From Dyadobacter fermentans (GTDB lineage Bacteria > Bacteroidota > Bacteroidia > Cytophagales > Spirosomataceae): a stretch of 64,000 nt of DNA. Each line of letters starts with the position of its first letter. Position 1 is the first letter of the stretch. The stretch is taken from NCBI RefSeq assembly GCF_019924045.1, contig NZ_JAHXBN010000022.1, positions 262,168 through 326,167 of the forward strand. The letters are read 5' to 3'. Of the stretch, positions 51,501 through 60,332 are shown piece by piece. The notes under the pieces are model-generated. The model did not search any database. It saw only the letters and a list, made by a program, of their open reading frames with translations, and was not told the DNA's origin. The position numbers were made by a program, and so were the translations under genes.

Positions 51501-51710
51501 CGGTGTTGGTCAGGCATTGTCAAGAGTAGTCAGGTGTTGTCATGCATTGTCAAGTGTAGTCAGGTCTGGTTGTTTATGTGGGCCAAACTTATTCATTTTC
51601 CACTACACCTGATATTCATGATTACAAATGACAATACTTGACCATTCATGACTACAATGACAATACCTGACCACCCCTGACTACAAATGACTACGTTTGG
51701 CTATTCCTGA
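51501..51710 (-). repeat. Inverted repeat with decamer arms (TGAC/GTCA), iolG/transporter gap
   Basis: Left arm: six units ending in GTCA at exactly ten-base spacing (ends at 51512, 51522, 51532, 51542, 51552, 51562). Right arm: about eleven units starting TGA/TGG at 9-10-base spacing (51610 to 51708), running into the last codons of iolG. The arms are complementary in content (GTCA against TGAC). The loop is about 45 bases. The 251-base gap holds no gene. Confidence 0.8.
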
Positions 51711-52738
51711 GCCGCGGCTGCGTAATGCAGCACCTCGTCCAATTTTACGCTTCTGCCCTCGGTCAGCGACTTCATGGCAGCGATACCGATTGCCGTCGCC
51801 ATGAGACCATCGTGCGCATCCACCGGTGACGGGGTGTCTTTCAACACGCAATCGATGAACGTTTTAAGGCACACGCGATAGGCGGTTTCATATCTTTCGA
51901 GGAAGAAATGCAGCGGCAACGAGCTGTGGCCACCATTGCTGTCGAAATGAATGAGTGTATCGGTGGTATTGTTTTCTGCTTTCGCCATGCCTTTAGAACC
52001 GAAAATTTCCAGGCGCTGGTCGTAACCATAAACGGCCTTGCGGCTGTTGTCGATGACACCTATCGCCCCGTTTTCGAAGGTTAACACGATAACTGCTGTA
52101 TCGATATCACCGAATTCCCTGATCTCCGGGTGAATGAGCGCGTCGCCTTTCACGAATACCTCTTTTATCTCGCTTCCCACTATGTAGCGCGCCATATCGA
52201 AGTCGTGGATGGACATATCGAGGAAAATCCCGCCCGAAACTTTCAGGTATTCTACCGGCGGCGGTGCCGGGTCACGGCTGGTAATGCGGAGAATGTGCGG
52301 TTCCCCGATTTTTTCATTCGCGACCAGGTGCCGTACATTCATAAAGTTGGCATCGAAGCGGCGGTTGAAACCGAGCATTAGTTTCACATTGTTGTCCGAC
52401 ACCGCTTTTTCGGCAGCCTGAATCGCTTCCAACGTTACATCCAGGGGCTTTTCACAAAAAACGTGTTTCCCTTTTTCAGCAGCGGCTACGGTGTAAGGCA
52501 CGTGAAAAGGAGTGGGCGAGCATATGATTACCGCCTCTACGCCGGGGTGGTTGATCACATCGTAGGCATCCGTAACGACCTCGGGTACGCCCAGGTCACG
52601 TGCGAATGCGTGTGCAGCAGGCGAGAGGTCGGAAGCGATGATCACTTCCGCGTCGGGCATATGGTGCACAAGGTTGCTAAGGTGGATCTGGCCAATCCGG
52701 CCCAGTCCGATCACACCGGTTTTGAGTTTTTTTGTCAT
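51701..52738 (-). CDS. iolG: Inositol 2-dehydrogenase
   Basis: 345 residues, Gfo/Idh/MocA family without an export leader, so cytoplasmic. NAD-binding GLGRIGQIHLSNL at the start, the sugar-binding EKP motif (HVFCEKPLDVTLEAIQ), and SGGIFLDMSIHDFDMARY, where the Asp and His are catalytic. It oxidises myo-inositol to scyllo-inosose, the first step. Neighbouring genes support this over scyllo- or chiro-inositol use, though those remain possible. Confidence 0.92.
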   Translation of the reverse strand: MTKKLKTGVIGLGRIGQIHLSNLVHHMPDAEVIIASDLSPAAHAFARDLGVPEVVTDAYDVINHPGVEAVIICSPTPFHVPYTVAAAEKGKHVFCEKPLDVTLEAIQAAEKAVSDNNVKLMLGFNRRFDANFMNVRHLVANEKIGEPHILRITSRDPAPPPVEYLKVSGGIFLDMSIHDFDMARYIVGSEIKEVFVKGDALIHPEIREFGDIDTAVIVLTFENGAIGVIDNSRKAVYGYDQRLEIFGSKGMAKAENNTTDTLIHFDSNGGHSSLPLHFFLERYETAYRVCLKTFIDCVLKDTPSPVDAHDGLMATAIGIAAMKSLTEGRSVKLDEVLHYAAAAQE

Positions 52739-52764
52739 TTTCTAGTATTGCGAGCGAGTTGCAT

Positions 52765-52852
52765 CCGTCGACTAAAGTCGACGGTCAAAAGATTATACAA
52801 GATTTCTTATCGGATCATTTGTCAATTCCTTGCCGTCGACTTAAGTCGACGG
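52765..52852. repeat. Paired palindromes CCGTCGACTwAAGTCGACGG, iolA/iolG gap
   Basis: Two 20-base palindromic units (52765-52784 and 52833-52852) differ at one position. Each can form its own hairpin, and the two can also pair with each other. The second is extended by TCAATTCC/GAATTGA flanks. A period-10 tract (GAATTGATTA, GAATTGAATA, GATTAGAATT) follows to about 52882. Confidence 0.75.
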
Positions 52853-52891
52853 GAATTGATTAGAATTGAATAGATTAGAATTTTTTAATTT

Positions 52892-54358
52892 CTAAAACTT
52901 CCTGTTCCATTCTTTCAGCCAGCGCTCGATCACCACTTTGGTTTGGGTGAAGAATTCGACCGCATGCCTGCCCTGGCCGTGGAGGTCGCCGTAGAAGCTA
53001 TCCTTCCAGCCCGAGAAAGGAAATTGCGCCACAGGAGCGGCGACACCGATATTGATACCAATATTCCCCGCCTCTGCTTCATGACGGAAACGGCGGGCAT
53101 TCAAGCCGCTACTGGTGAAAATACAGGCCATATTCCCATACTTGCCGGAATTGATAAAGCGGATCGCTTCGTCGATGGTATTAATATGCACTAGGCTTAG
53201 CACCGGTCCGAAAATCTCGGTAGCCGCCAGCTCGCCATCCAGCGGAATGTCTTCAATGATGGTTGGGGCGATGAAGTTACCGTTTTCATAGCCATCGATT
53301 TTCGCATTACGCCCGTCTACCAGCAAGCGGCCACCTTCATGCAAGCCCTTGTCGATGAGGCTGTGAACTCGGTTTTTGCTCTCTGCAGTGATGACGGGCC
53401 CCATTAACACATCCGAATCCAGGCCGAAACCCGTTTTACGGTTCCGTGCCGATTCCACCAGGCTTTCGGTAATATCTTTATGTTCGCCCACAGTGATGAT
53501 CGTCGAAGCAGCGAGGCATCGCTGACCAGCGCAGCCGTAAACGCTGTCGATGACGATCTGTGAAGTCATGTCGATATCCGCATCCGGCAACACGATCACC
53601 GGGTTTTTGGCGCCTCCCTGTGCCTGCACACGCTTACCGTTGGCCGAGCCTTTGGCGTACACATAGCGAGCCACATTGGAAGAACCTACGAAGCTGATAC
53701 CTTTGATTACAGGGTGTTCGAGAATCGCATCCACCGTCTCACGCGCGCCTTGCACGAGGTTCAATACCCCTTTCGGAAGATCCAGTTGCTCCATGAGTCC
53801 AACAATCTTGGTCATGGTCAGGGGCACCTTTTCCGAGGGTTTGATAATGTAGCTGTTCCCGCAGGCGAGTGCATAGGGGAGGAACCAGAACGTGATCATC
53901 CCCGGAAAGTTGAACGGCGCGATACATGCGCACGGGCCTAGCGGTTGGCGGATCATGTATTCGTCGATGCCCTTGGCAATATCTTCCGAAAACTCGCCCT
54001 GAATAAGCGTGGGCATACCACACGCATTTTCGACATTCTCGATCGCGCGCACCATTTCGGCCTTCGCTTCGATGAACGTCTTACCCGATTCGAGGGTGAT
54101 GGTTCGCGCGATGTCGTCGGCGTTGTCTTCGAGTATTGTTTTAAGTTTAAACAAATATTGCACACGCTTCGAAACCGGCGTATTTCTCCATTCCTGAAAG
54201 CCTTCCTGGGCAGCCGCAGCGGCATCGGCGACGTCTTGCGCATTACCGTAGGGCACTTTCGCCAGCACTTCCTGGTTGGCGGGGTTCACCACATCCACAT
54301 AGTTGTCGGAATGGCTGTCGACCCAGCGGCCGTTGATGTAATTCTGTAATTTTTCCAT
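52892..54358 (-). CDS. iolA: Methylmalonate/malonate-semialdehyde dehydrogenase (CoA-acylating)
   Basis: 488 residues of the aldehyde dehydrogenase superfamily. Catalytic Cys in [14 protein letters not shown] near residue 285; the NAD region [14 protein letters not shown]. Like MMSDH, the general-base Glu loop is replaced by [14 protein letters not shown] and the CoA-acylating form is expected. It turns malonate semialdehyde into acetyl-CoA and CO2, the last step of inositol breakdown. Confidence 0.92.
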   Translation of the reverse strand: MEKLQNYINGRWVDSHSDNYVDVVNPANQEVLAKVPYGNAQDVADAAAAAQEGFQEWRNTPVSKRVQYLFKLKTILEDNADDIARTITLESGKTFIEAKAEMVRAIENVENACGMPTLIQGEFSEDIAKGIDEYMIRQPLGPCACIAPFNFPGMITFWFLPYALACGNSYIIKPSEKVPLTMTKIVGLMEQLDLPKGVLNLVQGARETVDAILEHPVIKGISFVGSSNVARYVYAKGSANGKRVQAQGGAKNPVIVLPDADIDMTSQIVIDSVYGCAGQRCLAASTIITVGEHKDITESLVESARNRKTGFGLDSDVLMGPVITAESKNRVHSLIDKGLHEGGRLLVDGRNAKIDGYENGNFIAPTIIEDIPLDGELAATEIFGPVLSLVHINTIDEAIRFINSGKYGNMACIFTSSGLNARRFRHEAEAGNIGINIGVAAPVAQFPFSGWKDSFYGDLHGQGRHAVEFFTQTKVVIERWLKEWNRKF

Positions 54359-54372
54359 TTGTATTTTAAAAC

Positions 54373-55380
54373 TTATAATCCTCCGTATCCTTTCACGAAC
54401 TCCATCACCTCGTCATAGACCGGCATGAAATTCGCGCAGCCTTCACGAGTCACGATGATCGCCCCGCAAGCATTGCCCATTCTCACGCTTTTGTACAAAT
54501 CCCAGCCCCGAAGCAGTCCGAACGAGAAGCCGGCGCAGAACGCGTCGCCAGCGCCCAGGACATTCAGTACCTCCACCGGGAAACCGGGTACTTTCACTTC
54601 TTCCTTACCCGGCTGGAAAATGGACGCACCGTCTTTACCGCGCTTCACGACCAGCGTCTCCACGCCCGAATTCAAGATTTCCTGGATGGCATTCTCAATA
54701 TTCCCGCGGATTTCGGGTGCTGATATTTGCTGATGTTTAATGAGAAGCTGTTCCTTATCAGTCAAAAACGTAGCGAGGATCTCTTCCTCGGTTCCTACCA
54801 CGATATTGAAGCTACCCAATGCCGCTCGAATGGTTACGCCAAATGCACGCGGATCAAACCACTGGTCAGCACGGAAATCGATGTCAAGCAATCGCGTAAC
54901 ACCATTCTTTTTCGCCAGTTCAAGGGCATAGAACATCGCAGTACGGCTCGGGTCCTTGCTGAATGCCGTGCCTGAGAACGCAGCTGCTTTGAAATCCTGG
55001 AACGGTATGGAGGATACGTGATCGATATTCAGGTTGATATCCGCACAGTTCTCGCGGTAATACACCAGCGGGAAACGGTCGGGCGGCTCGATACCCAGCA
55101 CGACGGCCGAGCTGCGGGTACCTTCGATAACCGGAACCCATTCGGTAACAATACCTTCGTTGTCGAGGAAATGCTTGATGAAGTTCCCGACCTGATCGTT
55201 GCCGATGCCGGTCAGGATAGCCGTTTCCAGGCCCAGGCGACGGCTTCCCGTGGCGATATTGAGCGGACAGCCGCCTACGAATGCATTGAATGCCTCGATT
55301 TTTTCAAAAGGGCTACCCACGTTGGCCGAGTAGAGGTCAATGGACGAGCGGCCAAGGGTAAGAAGATCGTATTTGGGCAT
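54373..55380 (-). CDS. iolC: 5-dehydro-2-deoxygluconokinase
   Basis: 335 residues of the PfkB ribokinase family. The start [40 protein letters not shown], and the C-terminal signature [26 protein letters not shown] with the catalytic Asp, are characteristic. It phosphorylates 5-dehydro-2-deoxy-D-gluconate for the aldolase step. Starts 14 bases before iolA. Confidence 0.94.
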   Translation of the reverse strand: MPKYDLLTLGRSSIDLYSANVGSPFEKIEAFNAFVGGCPLNIATGSRRLGLETAILTGIGNDQVGNFIKHFLDNEGIVTEWVPVIEGTRSSAVVLGIEPPDRFPLVYYRENCADINLNIDHVSSIPFQDFKAAAFSGTAFSKDPSRTAMFYALELAKKNGVTRLLDIDFRADQWFDPRAFGVTIRAALGSFNIVVGTEEEILATFLTDKEQLLIKHQQISAPEIRGNIENAIQEILNSGVETLVVKRGKDGASIFQPGKEEVKVPGFPVEVLNVLGAGDAFCAGFSFGLLRGWDLYKSVRMGNACGAIIVTREGCANFMPVYDEVMEFVKGYGGL

Positions 55381-55393
55381 GTCTTTTTTGTAC

Positions 55394-55484
55394 TTCGGCT
55401 TTCGGCAGTCGGCCGTCGGCCCTTGTTTTTCGTTATGTTATCTTAATCACCAACAGTCCGACAGCCGATAGCCGACAGCCGAAG
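55394..55484 (-). repeat. Inverted repeat with heptamer arms (TTCGGCn/GCCGAnn), iolB/iolC gap
   Basis: Left arm: TTCGGCT, TTCGGCA, GTCGGCC, GTCGGCC (55394-55421). Right arm: TCCGACA, GCCGATA, GCCGACA, GCCGAAG (55457-55484). Four 7-base units each, loop 35 bases. GCCGACA is the same unit as in the array at 49803. Confidence 0.8.
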
Positions 55485-55490
55485 TTCCCT

Positions 55491-56354
55491 TCATCCATTC
55501 ATCTCCGCCGTCACGATCGGTAGTCTCGGATCGGCGCCTTTCCACGTTCCGTAAATCCAGTCGTGGTCGGGGTCGGAGGTGTTGGCGAGCGACTGGTCGC
55601 TTCCTGCGAGGAAATTGAGGTAATATACGTTATAGCCATGTCCGGCTACTACCGGGTGGTAGCCTTTGGGAACGAGCACCGCCTCATTGTTTTTCACGCG
55701 GATGATCTCGTCGAGCGAGCGGTCTTCGGTATAAACCTGCTGGATGGCGTAGCCCTGCGGTTTGTCGATTTTGTAGAAATAGATTTCTTCAAGATTCGCT
55801 TCGAGCAAAGTGCCATCCCCGGCTACCTTGCGCTCGTCGTGCTTATGCGCAGGGAAAGAGCTCCAATTGCCGGAAGGCGTGTACACTTCCACACAAACTA
55901 TCTTGTGGCAGCCGAAGCCCGGTTCGAGCAGGCTGTTGATCTGGCGGTTGGCATTGTCACCACCACGGTATTCGATCGCAGCTTCCTCGGGACGCTTCAT
56001 GCGTGGCGGGTGGTCTTCGTCGGACAATACTTTGCAAATCGCAATGTCGGTACCGGGCGACTGCGCCGTAAGTACGAACGGCGTGCGGCGCGAGAGGTAC
56101 ATCGCATGCCCGATCCCGCTGAACACATCCTTGCGGCCATTGCCCGTTTCCCAGACTTGCCCGGCGGCTTCTATCTTGAAATTTCCGCCCAGCAATGCGA
56201 AGCAATATTCATATTCGCCCGTATCTCCCACGATTTGTTCGCCTGCTTCCAGTATTTTAGCTTCGAAGTTCAGGTAGGTCCAGCCAGCCTGTTCGGCGGT
56301 GAGAGAATGATAGGTCTTGTCGTGTGTTTGGGGCTTGATCAGCAGGTTACTCAT
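55491..56354 (-). CDS. iolB: 5-deoxy-glucuronate isomerase
   Basis: 287 residues from the ATG at 56354 (MSNLLIKPQTHDKTYHSLTAEQAGW); a longer frame adds an improbable leader in the promoter. The double cupin of IolB is visible (GDTGEYEYCFALLGGNFKIEAAGQ, GNWSSFPAHKHDERK, YYFKID-like EIYFYKIDKPQGYAIQQVYTED, KGYHPVVAGHGYNVYYLNFLAG) with metal-binding His and Glu. It converts 5-deoxy-D-glucuronate to 5-dehydro-2-deoxy-D-gluconate. First gene of the operon. Confidence 0.95.
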   Translation of the reverse strand: MSNLLIKPQTHDKTYHSLTAEQAGWTYLNFEAKILEAGEQIVGDTGEYEYCFALLGGNFKIEAAGQVWETGNGRKDVFSGIGHAMYLSRRTPFVLTAQSPGTDIAICKVLSDEDHPPRMKRPEEAAIEYRGGDNANRQINSLLEPGFGCHKIVCVEVYTPSGNWSSFPAHKHDERKVAGDGTLLEANLEEIYFYKIDKPQGYAIQQVYTEDRSLDEIIRVKNNEAVLVPKGYHPVVAGHGYNVYYLNFLAGSDQSLANTSDPDHDWIYGTWKGADPRLPIVTAEMNG

Positions 56355-56433
56355 TGTGGTAAATCCATTACATTTGCACAATGATAGTGTTGTATAAATT
56401 AAACACAAAATGTAAATATGTTAATATTGAATG

Positions 56434-56443
56434 CAAACGTTTG
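56434..56443. promoter_or_regulatory. LacI-type operator CAAACGTTTG in the iolB/lacI promoter
   Basis: A perfect ten-base palindrome with the central CG typical of LacI-family operators lies in the 126-base divergent gap, 80 bases upstream of iolB and 38 upstream of the regulator. It is the likely binding site of the adjacent LacI protein. No second copy was seen elsewhere in the window. Confidence 0.7.
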
Positions 56444-56480
56444 AAAAAATTTCAAAGAATTAATTGTCCTAATCCCACCC

Positions 56481-57512
56481 ATGAATTCCTCACGTCCTGT
56501 TACGATCAAAGACATTGCACGCCGTTTCCGGTGCTCTCCATCCACTGTTTCCCGTGCGCTCAACGACCACCCGGCCATCAATGAAGACACCCGGAAAAAC
56601 ATCCAGGAATATGCCAAAGAGGTAGGTTACCAGCGTAACGAAGTGTCGCTGAGCCTGCTCAACAAAAAGACCGCATCGCTCGGTGTAGTGGTGCCGACGA
56701 TCAGCAATTATTACGAAACAGCGGTCATTGAAGGCCTGCATACGGTGTTGCAACCCATGGGTTACACGCTCAATATTTGCGTAACCAACGAAAGCTACCT
56801 GCTTGAAAAGGAATCGTTATCTAAACTGCTCTCCAACCGTACTGAAGGGATATTCCTGTCGGTTTCTCAGGAGACTTACGATGCCGGTTACTACGAGCAT
56901 CTCGAAAGCGTGATCCAGCGCAAAACCCCGCTTATTTTCATCGATCGGGAGTATGAGGATTTCGAAACAAGCCGTGCCACGGTGGACGATTACCACGGTG
57001 CATTTGCGGCCGTAGAGCATTTAATTTCAATAGGTTATAAGCAGATTGCACATTTAAAGGGGCCTAATGGCCTTACCGTGTCGGAGCAGCGTTTCAAAGG
57101 CTATATCAATTGCCTTAAAAAGTACAATATGCCTATCCGCGAAGACCTGATCCTCAATACAAACTTCAACGTAGAGAGCGCCATTCTGCCCACCAAGCGC
57201 CTGCTCGAACTCGCGTCCCCGCCCGACGCGATCTTCGGTGTGAATGACCAGGTAGCGATCGGCGCCATGCGTGTGGCCAAAGACAAAGGGCTTCGCATTC
57301 CGCAGGATATCGGGCTCGTGGGCTTCGACAATTCACCCATTTCGGCGTACACATTTCCGTCGCTTACCACCGTCCACCGCCCGGGGCGGAAGATCGGGAT
57401 GGAGGCATCCCGTTTGTTTCTCAACCAGTTGAACGGTTCGGGGGATTTCGCGCCGGAGAGCATTGTATTGCCGTCGGAACTGGTGATCAGGGAGTCTTCG
57501 CTGCGGATTTGA
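56481..57512 (+). CDS. LacI-family repressor, probable inositol-operon regulator
   Basis: 343 residues. N-terminal HTH (VTIKDIARRFRCSPSTVSRALNDHPAINEDTRKNIQEYAKEVGYQ) and a periplasmic-binding-like effector domain (LGVVVPTISNYYETAVIEGL, AVEHLISIGYKQIAHLKGP, DAIFGVNDQVAIGAMRVAKDKGLRIPQDIGLVGFDN). Transcribed away from iolB, so it probably represses the operon until inositol or a breakdown product is present. The effector is inferred. Confidence 0.92.
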   Translation: MNSSRPVTIKDIARRFRCSPSTVSRALNDHPAINEDTRKNIQEYAKEVGYQRNEVSLSLLNKKTASLGVVVPTISNYYETAVIEGLHTVLQPMGYTLNICVTNESYLLEKESLSKLLSNRTEGIFLSVSQETYDAGYYEHLESVIQRKTPLIFIDREYEDFETSRATVDDYHGAFAAVEHLISIGYKQIAHLKGPNGLTVSEQRFKGYINCLKKYNMPIREDLILNTNFNVESAILPTKRLLELASPPDAIFGVNDQVAIGAMRVAKDKGLRIPQDIGLVGFDNSPISAYTFPSLTTVHRPGRKIGMEASRLFLNQLNGSGDFAPESIVLPSELVIRESSLRI

Positions 57513-57615
57513 GGTTTTGTTATTTTGCGGAATTAAATAGCGCGTAACTGTCAGATACTTTGAGGAAATATTGATAGCTTAGGCGATCTGTAACTCTTCT
57601 ATCTGATTTATTAAC

Positions 57616-60258
57616 TTGACTTTTACATTCCGTCCAATCCGACTTTTCCTGTCCGTATTGTGTGTGCTTGCTATGTGCGCGGGCGAGCTCCGGGCAGCTC
57701 CTTCCATTGGTATCAAGCCAGTTCCTTCGTGGGTGGTGCCTGTTACTCCGGGCGGGAAACCGCCGTCGGCGAAAGACTTTTCCGGAGGGTATTATCTTTC
57801 TTTTATCGATAAGCAGGTGAACCTCGCATCAAAGAGTACTTACCAGCGGTTCGTAAGGCAAATTGTTTCGGAAAGCGGCATTCAGAATGGGTCAGAGATT
57901 TCGGTCACATTCGATCCGGCTTATGAGCGGGTAGACTTTCATGAAGTGACTGTCTGGCGGGGAGGGCAACGTATTTCCCATTTGAAGCAGGGGGATTTCA
58001 AAGTGATGCCCGTTGAGTCCGAGCGGCAGCGCTTTATTTACAACGGCTTTCATTCTGCCTCGCTGGTATTGAAAGACATCCGTAAAGGCGACCGGATCGA
58101 CGTGGCTTATTCGACGACCGGCTGGAACCCGGTTTTCATGAACAAATATTCCGATTTTCTGTATTTCAACGCCTATGACTACATCGCGCATATCCACAAC
58201 TCCATTCTCTCGCCGGCTGGAAGGGTGCTGCATTTCAAGGACTTCAACAAACCTCCTGTAAGAACCACACGGAACCTCAGCGGAAATACGCTGTACGAAT
58301 GGGATGCACGTAACGTTAAAAATAACACCTACGACGACTATGTTCCGGGTTGGTACGGCAAGGAGCCGTCGGTCCAGGTGACCGAATTCGGGAGCTGGAA
58401 AGAAGTGGTGGACTGGGGGCTGTATTTCTATCAGGTACCGGTGCCTGGGGGAGCATTGAAAGCGAAGGTCGACGAATGGAAGTCGCAAAGTGAGAGTACG
58501 CTGGACTTTATCGGAAAGGCGGTGCGGTTTGTTCAGGACGAGATCCGCTATCTGGGCATTGAAACCGGTGAAAATTCACATCGGCCTCATAAACCGGAAG
58601 AAGTATTTGCGCAACGATATGGTGACTGTAAAGACAAGACATTCCTGCTTTGTGCCATTTTGAGGTCGAATGGTATCGAATGTGATCCGGTAGTGGTCGA
58701 TTCCTATAAGCGTTCGCAGATAGCGGAAAACCTACCCTCACCTGCGGATTTCAACCACGTGATTGCCCGTGTGCGTGTGCAGGAGAAGACTGCGAAGGAC
58801 AGCGAGTTCAGTTTTACGTTCATCGACGCCACGATGTCATTGCAGGGAGGAGCAGTTCCCCAAATGTATTGCCCGCCGTATGGTAAGGGCCTGTTACTGA
58901 AAAGCGGTCAGACGCAGCTAGTTACGATCCCCGACCATAATGGCGGAAATGTCGACATCATCGAGGATATTTACCTGCCGGAGACGGGCGATTCAACAGC
59001 GGAAGGCCGGATTCAAGTAAAAACGGCCTATTACAAAGGAGATGCGGACGACTTCCGGGCGCAGTTTCAGGAAGGCGATGTGTCGGAAACGGAAGAGAAT
59101 TATCTCAATTTTTATAAAGATCTCTTCAAACACGCTGTGGTGGAAGCTACGGATACACTGGAATACTATGATCAACGCGAAGGCAACAGTTTCTCATTGG
59201 TAGAGCGATATTCTCTCAAAAACCCCTGGAAACGCGATAGCGCCAGCGGGAAGTTCTATTTTGAGGTCTTTGGCAAGACACTTTACACTACGCTGAACAT
59301 TCTGCCTGGCCGCCCCAGGAAAGATCCGGTTTCGCTCAAATTCCCGTCCGATCAGAACTACACGATTAATGTACATATGCCGGATGCCTGGAATGTTCCC
59401 GCGGATAAATGGGAAATTAAACGCAACTCCTACATCATCAGTTTTGAATCAAAATATCTGCCTGAGGAATATACCTGGCAACTTAAATACCAATTTAAAA
59501 CACTGAAAGACCATGTGCCGGTAGAGGAGGCTAAACAATTCAAGGCAGATATTGATAAACTGGTAGAAAACCTCGAATATCAACTCACAGAGCCGAAATC
59601 GGCCGGGTTTGATGCATCCGACATCAACGGCTGGATGGTCGGGTTATTGATAGCCGTCGGCATATTTGCGGTTACATTTTTCAGGAGGTTGTACCGGTAT
59701 TCGCCGGGTTACAGGCAATACCATGAGTCGGGGGTTATTTTGGGCGGCTGGTTGATTTTACTGGCAATTTCAGTTGGATTTGCGCCGCTTACACTGGTGG
59801 TTCAGTTCGTCGGCCAGCAACTGCCGGTTTATGTTTCTTCGACCTATTGGGACGCAATGGAAGCCAGGGGTATGCTCATTTCGACAGCGTACCGCGCATT
59901 GCTGGTCTTCGAACTGTGTTTTAATGGTGCGATGATCGGCTACGCGGTACTGGTTGCGGTTTTGTTCTTTAAAAAGCGGGATTCGTTTCCGACACTCTAT
60001 ATCTACTTTTTAGGAATTAATCTGTTGGGAATTATTCTTGACACTTGCCTTAGCTCGGCATTGACAGGGGATATGGTTGGTGGCGAGCTGAACAACACAA
60101 TCGCCGCGATAGGCCGGGCGATGTTTTTCTCCGCTGTGTGGATTCCCTACCTGATCAAGTCTTCGCGTGTGCAGCGAACGTTCGTGAATACCTACAACGA
60201 CCAGCCCGTTGAGAAGGAGTTGAGCGAAGGCGCAGAGGTAGCAGAGCCACTGGAATAG
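57616..60258 (+). CDS. DUF3857/transglutaminase-core protein with C-terminal membrane helices
   Basis: 880 residues, TTG start followed by a signal peptide (RPIRLFLSVLCVLAMCAGELRA). Residues about 60-240 are DUF3857; a transglutaminase-like domain follows with Cys in QRYGDCKDKTFLLCAILRSNG near 340, His in FNHVIARV and Asp in FIDATM. About four to five membrane helices lie after residue 670 (INGWMVGLLIAVGIFAVTFF, LGGWLILLAISVGFAPLTLV). This is a Bacteroidota envelope protein of unknown substrate. The catalytic triad is intact. Confidence 0.88.
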   Translation: MTFTFRPIRLFLSVLCVLAMCAGELRAAPSIGIKPVPSWVVPVTPGGKPPSAKDFSGGYYLSFIDKQVNLASKSTYQRFVRQIVSESGIQNGSEISVTFDPAYERVDFHEVTVWRGGQRISHLKQGDFKVMPVESERQRFIYNGFHSASLVLKDIRKGDRIDVAYSTTGWNPVFMNKYSDFLYFNAYDYIAHIHNSILSPAGRVLHFKDFNKPPVRTTRNLSGNTLYEWDARNVKNNTYDDYVPGWYGKEPSVQVTEFGSWKEVVDWGLYFYQVPVPGGALKAKVDEWKSQSESTLDFIGKAVRFVQDEIRYLGIETGENSHRPHKPEEVFAQRYGDCKDKTFLLCAILRSNGIECDPVVVDSYKRSQIAENLPSPADFNHVIARVRVQEKTAKDSEFSFTFIDATMSLQGGAVPQMYCPPYGKGLLLKSGQTQLVTIPDHNGGNVDIIEDIYLPETGDSTAEGRIQVKTAYYKGDADDFRAQFQEGDVSETEENYLNFYKDLFKHAVVEATDTLEYYDQREGNSFSLVERYSLKNPWKRDSASGKFYFEVFGKTLYTTLNILPGRPRKDPVSLKFPSDQNYTINVHMPDAWNVPADKWEIKRNSYIISFESKYLPEEYTWQLKYQFKTLKDHVPVEEAKQFKADIDKLVENLEYQLTEPKSAGFDASDINGWMVGLLIAVGIFAVTFFRRLYRYSPGYRQYHESGVILGGWLILLAISVGFAPLTLVVQFVGQQLPVYVSSTYWDAMEARGMLISTAYRALLVFELCFNGAMIGYAVLVAVLFFKKRDSFPTLYIYFLGINLLGIILDTCLSSALTGDMVGGELNNTIAAIGRAMFFSAVWIPYLIKSSRVQRTFVNTYNDQPVEKELSEGAEVAEPLE

Positions 60259-60279
60259 TAGTTCCGGTTAAAGCAAAAC

Positions 60280-60319
60280 AAAAAAGCCGGTCGGAGACAT
60301 GTCTCTGACCGGCTTTTTT
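60280..60319. terminator. Bidirectional intrinsic terminator
   Basis: GCCGGTCGGAGACAT pairs with ATGTCTCTGACCGGC (14 of 15) between A and T runs. It separates the convergent DUF3857 and SusD genes. Confidence 0.95.
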
Positions 60320-60332
60320 GTCAACTCAAATA

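Noticed and set aside
56369..56376. TACATTTG as promoter of the LacI gene
   Set aside because: The -7 box is exact, but no TTTG lies at the right distance upstream, so I did not annotate it.
55563..56384. 273-codon plus-strand open frame opposite iolB
   Set aside because: An antisense shadow of iolB with no recognisable protein features and overlap with the promoter.
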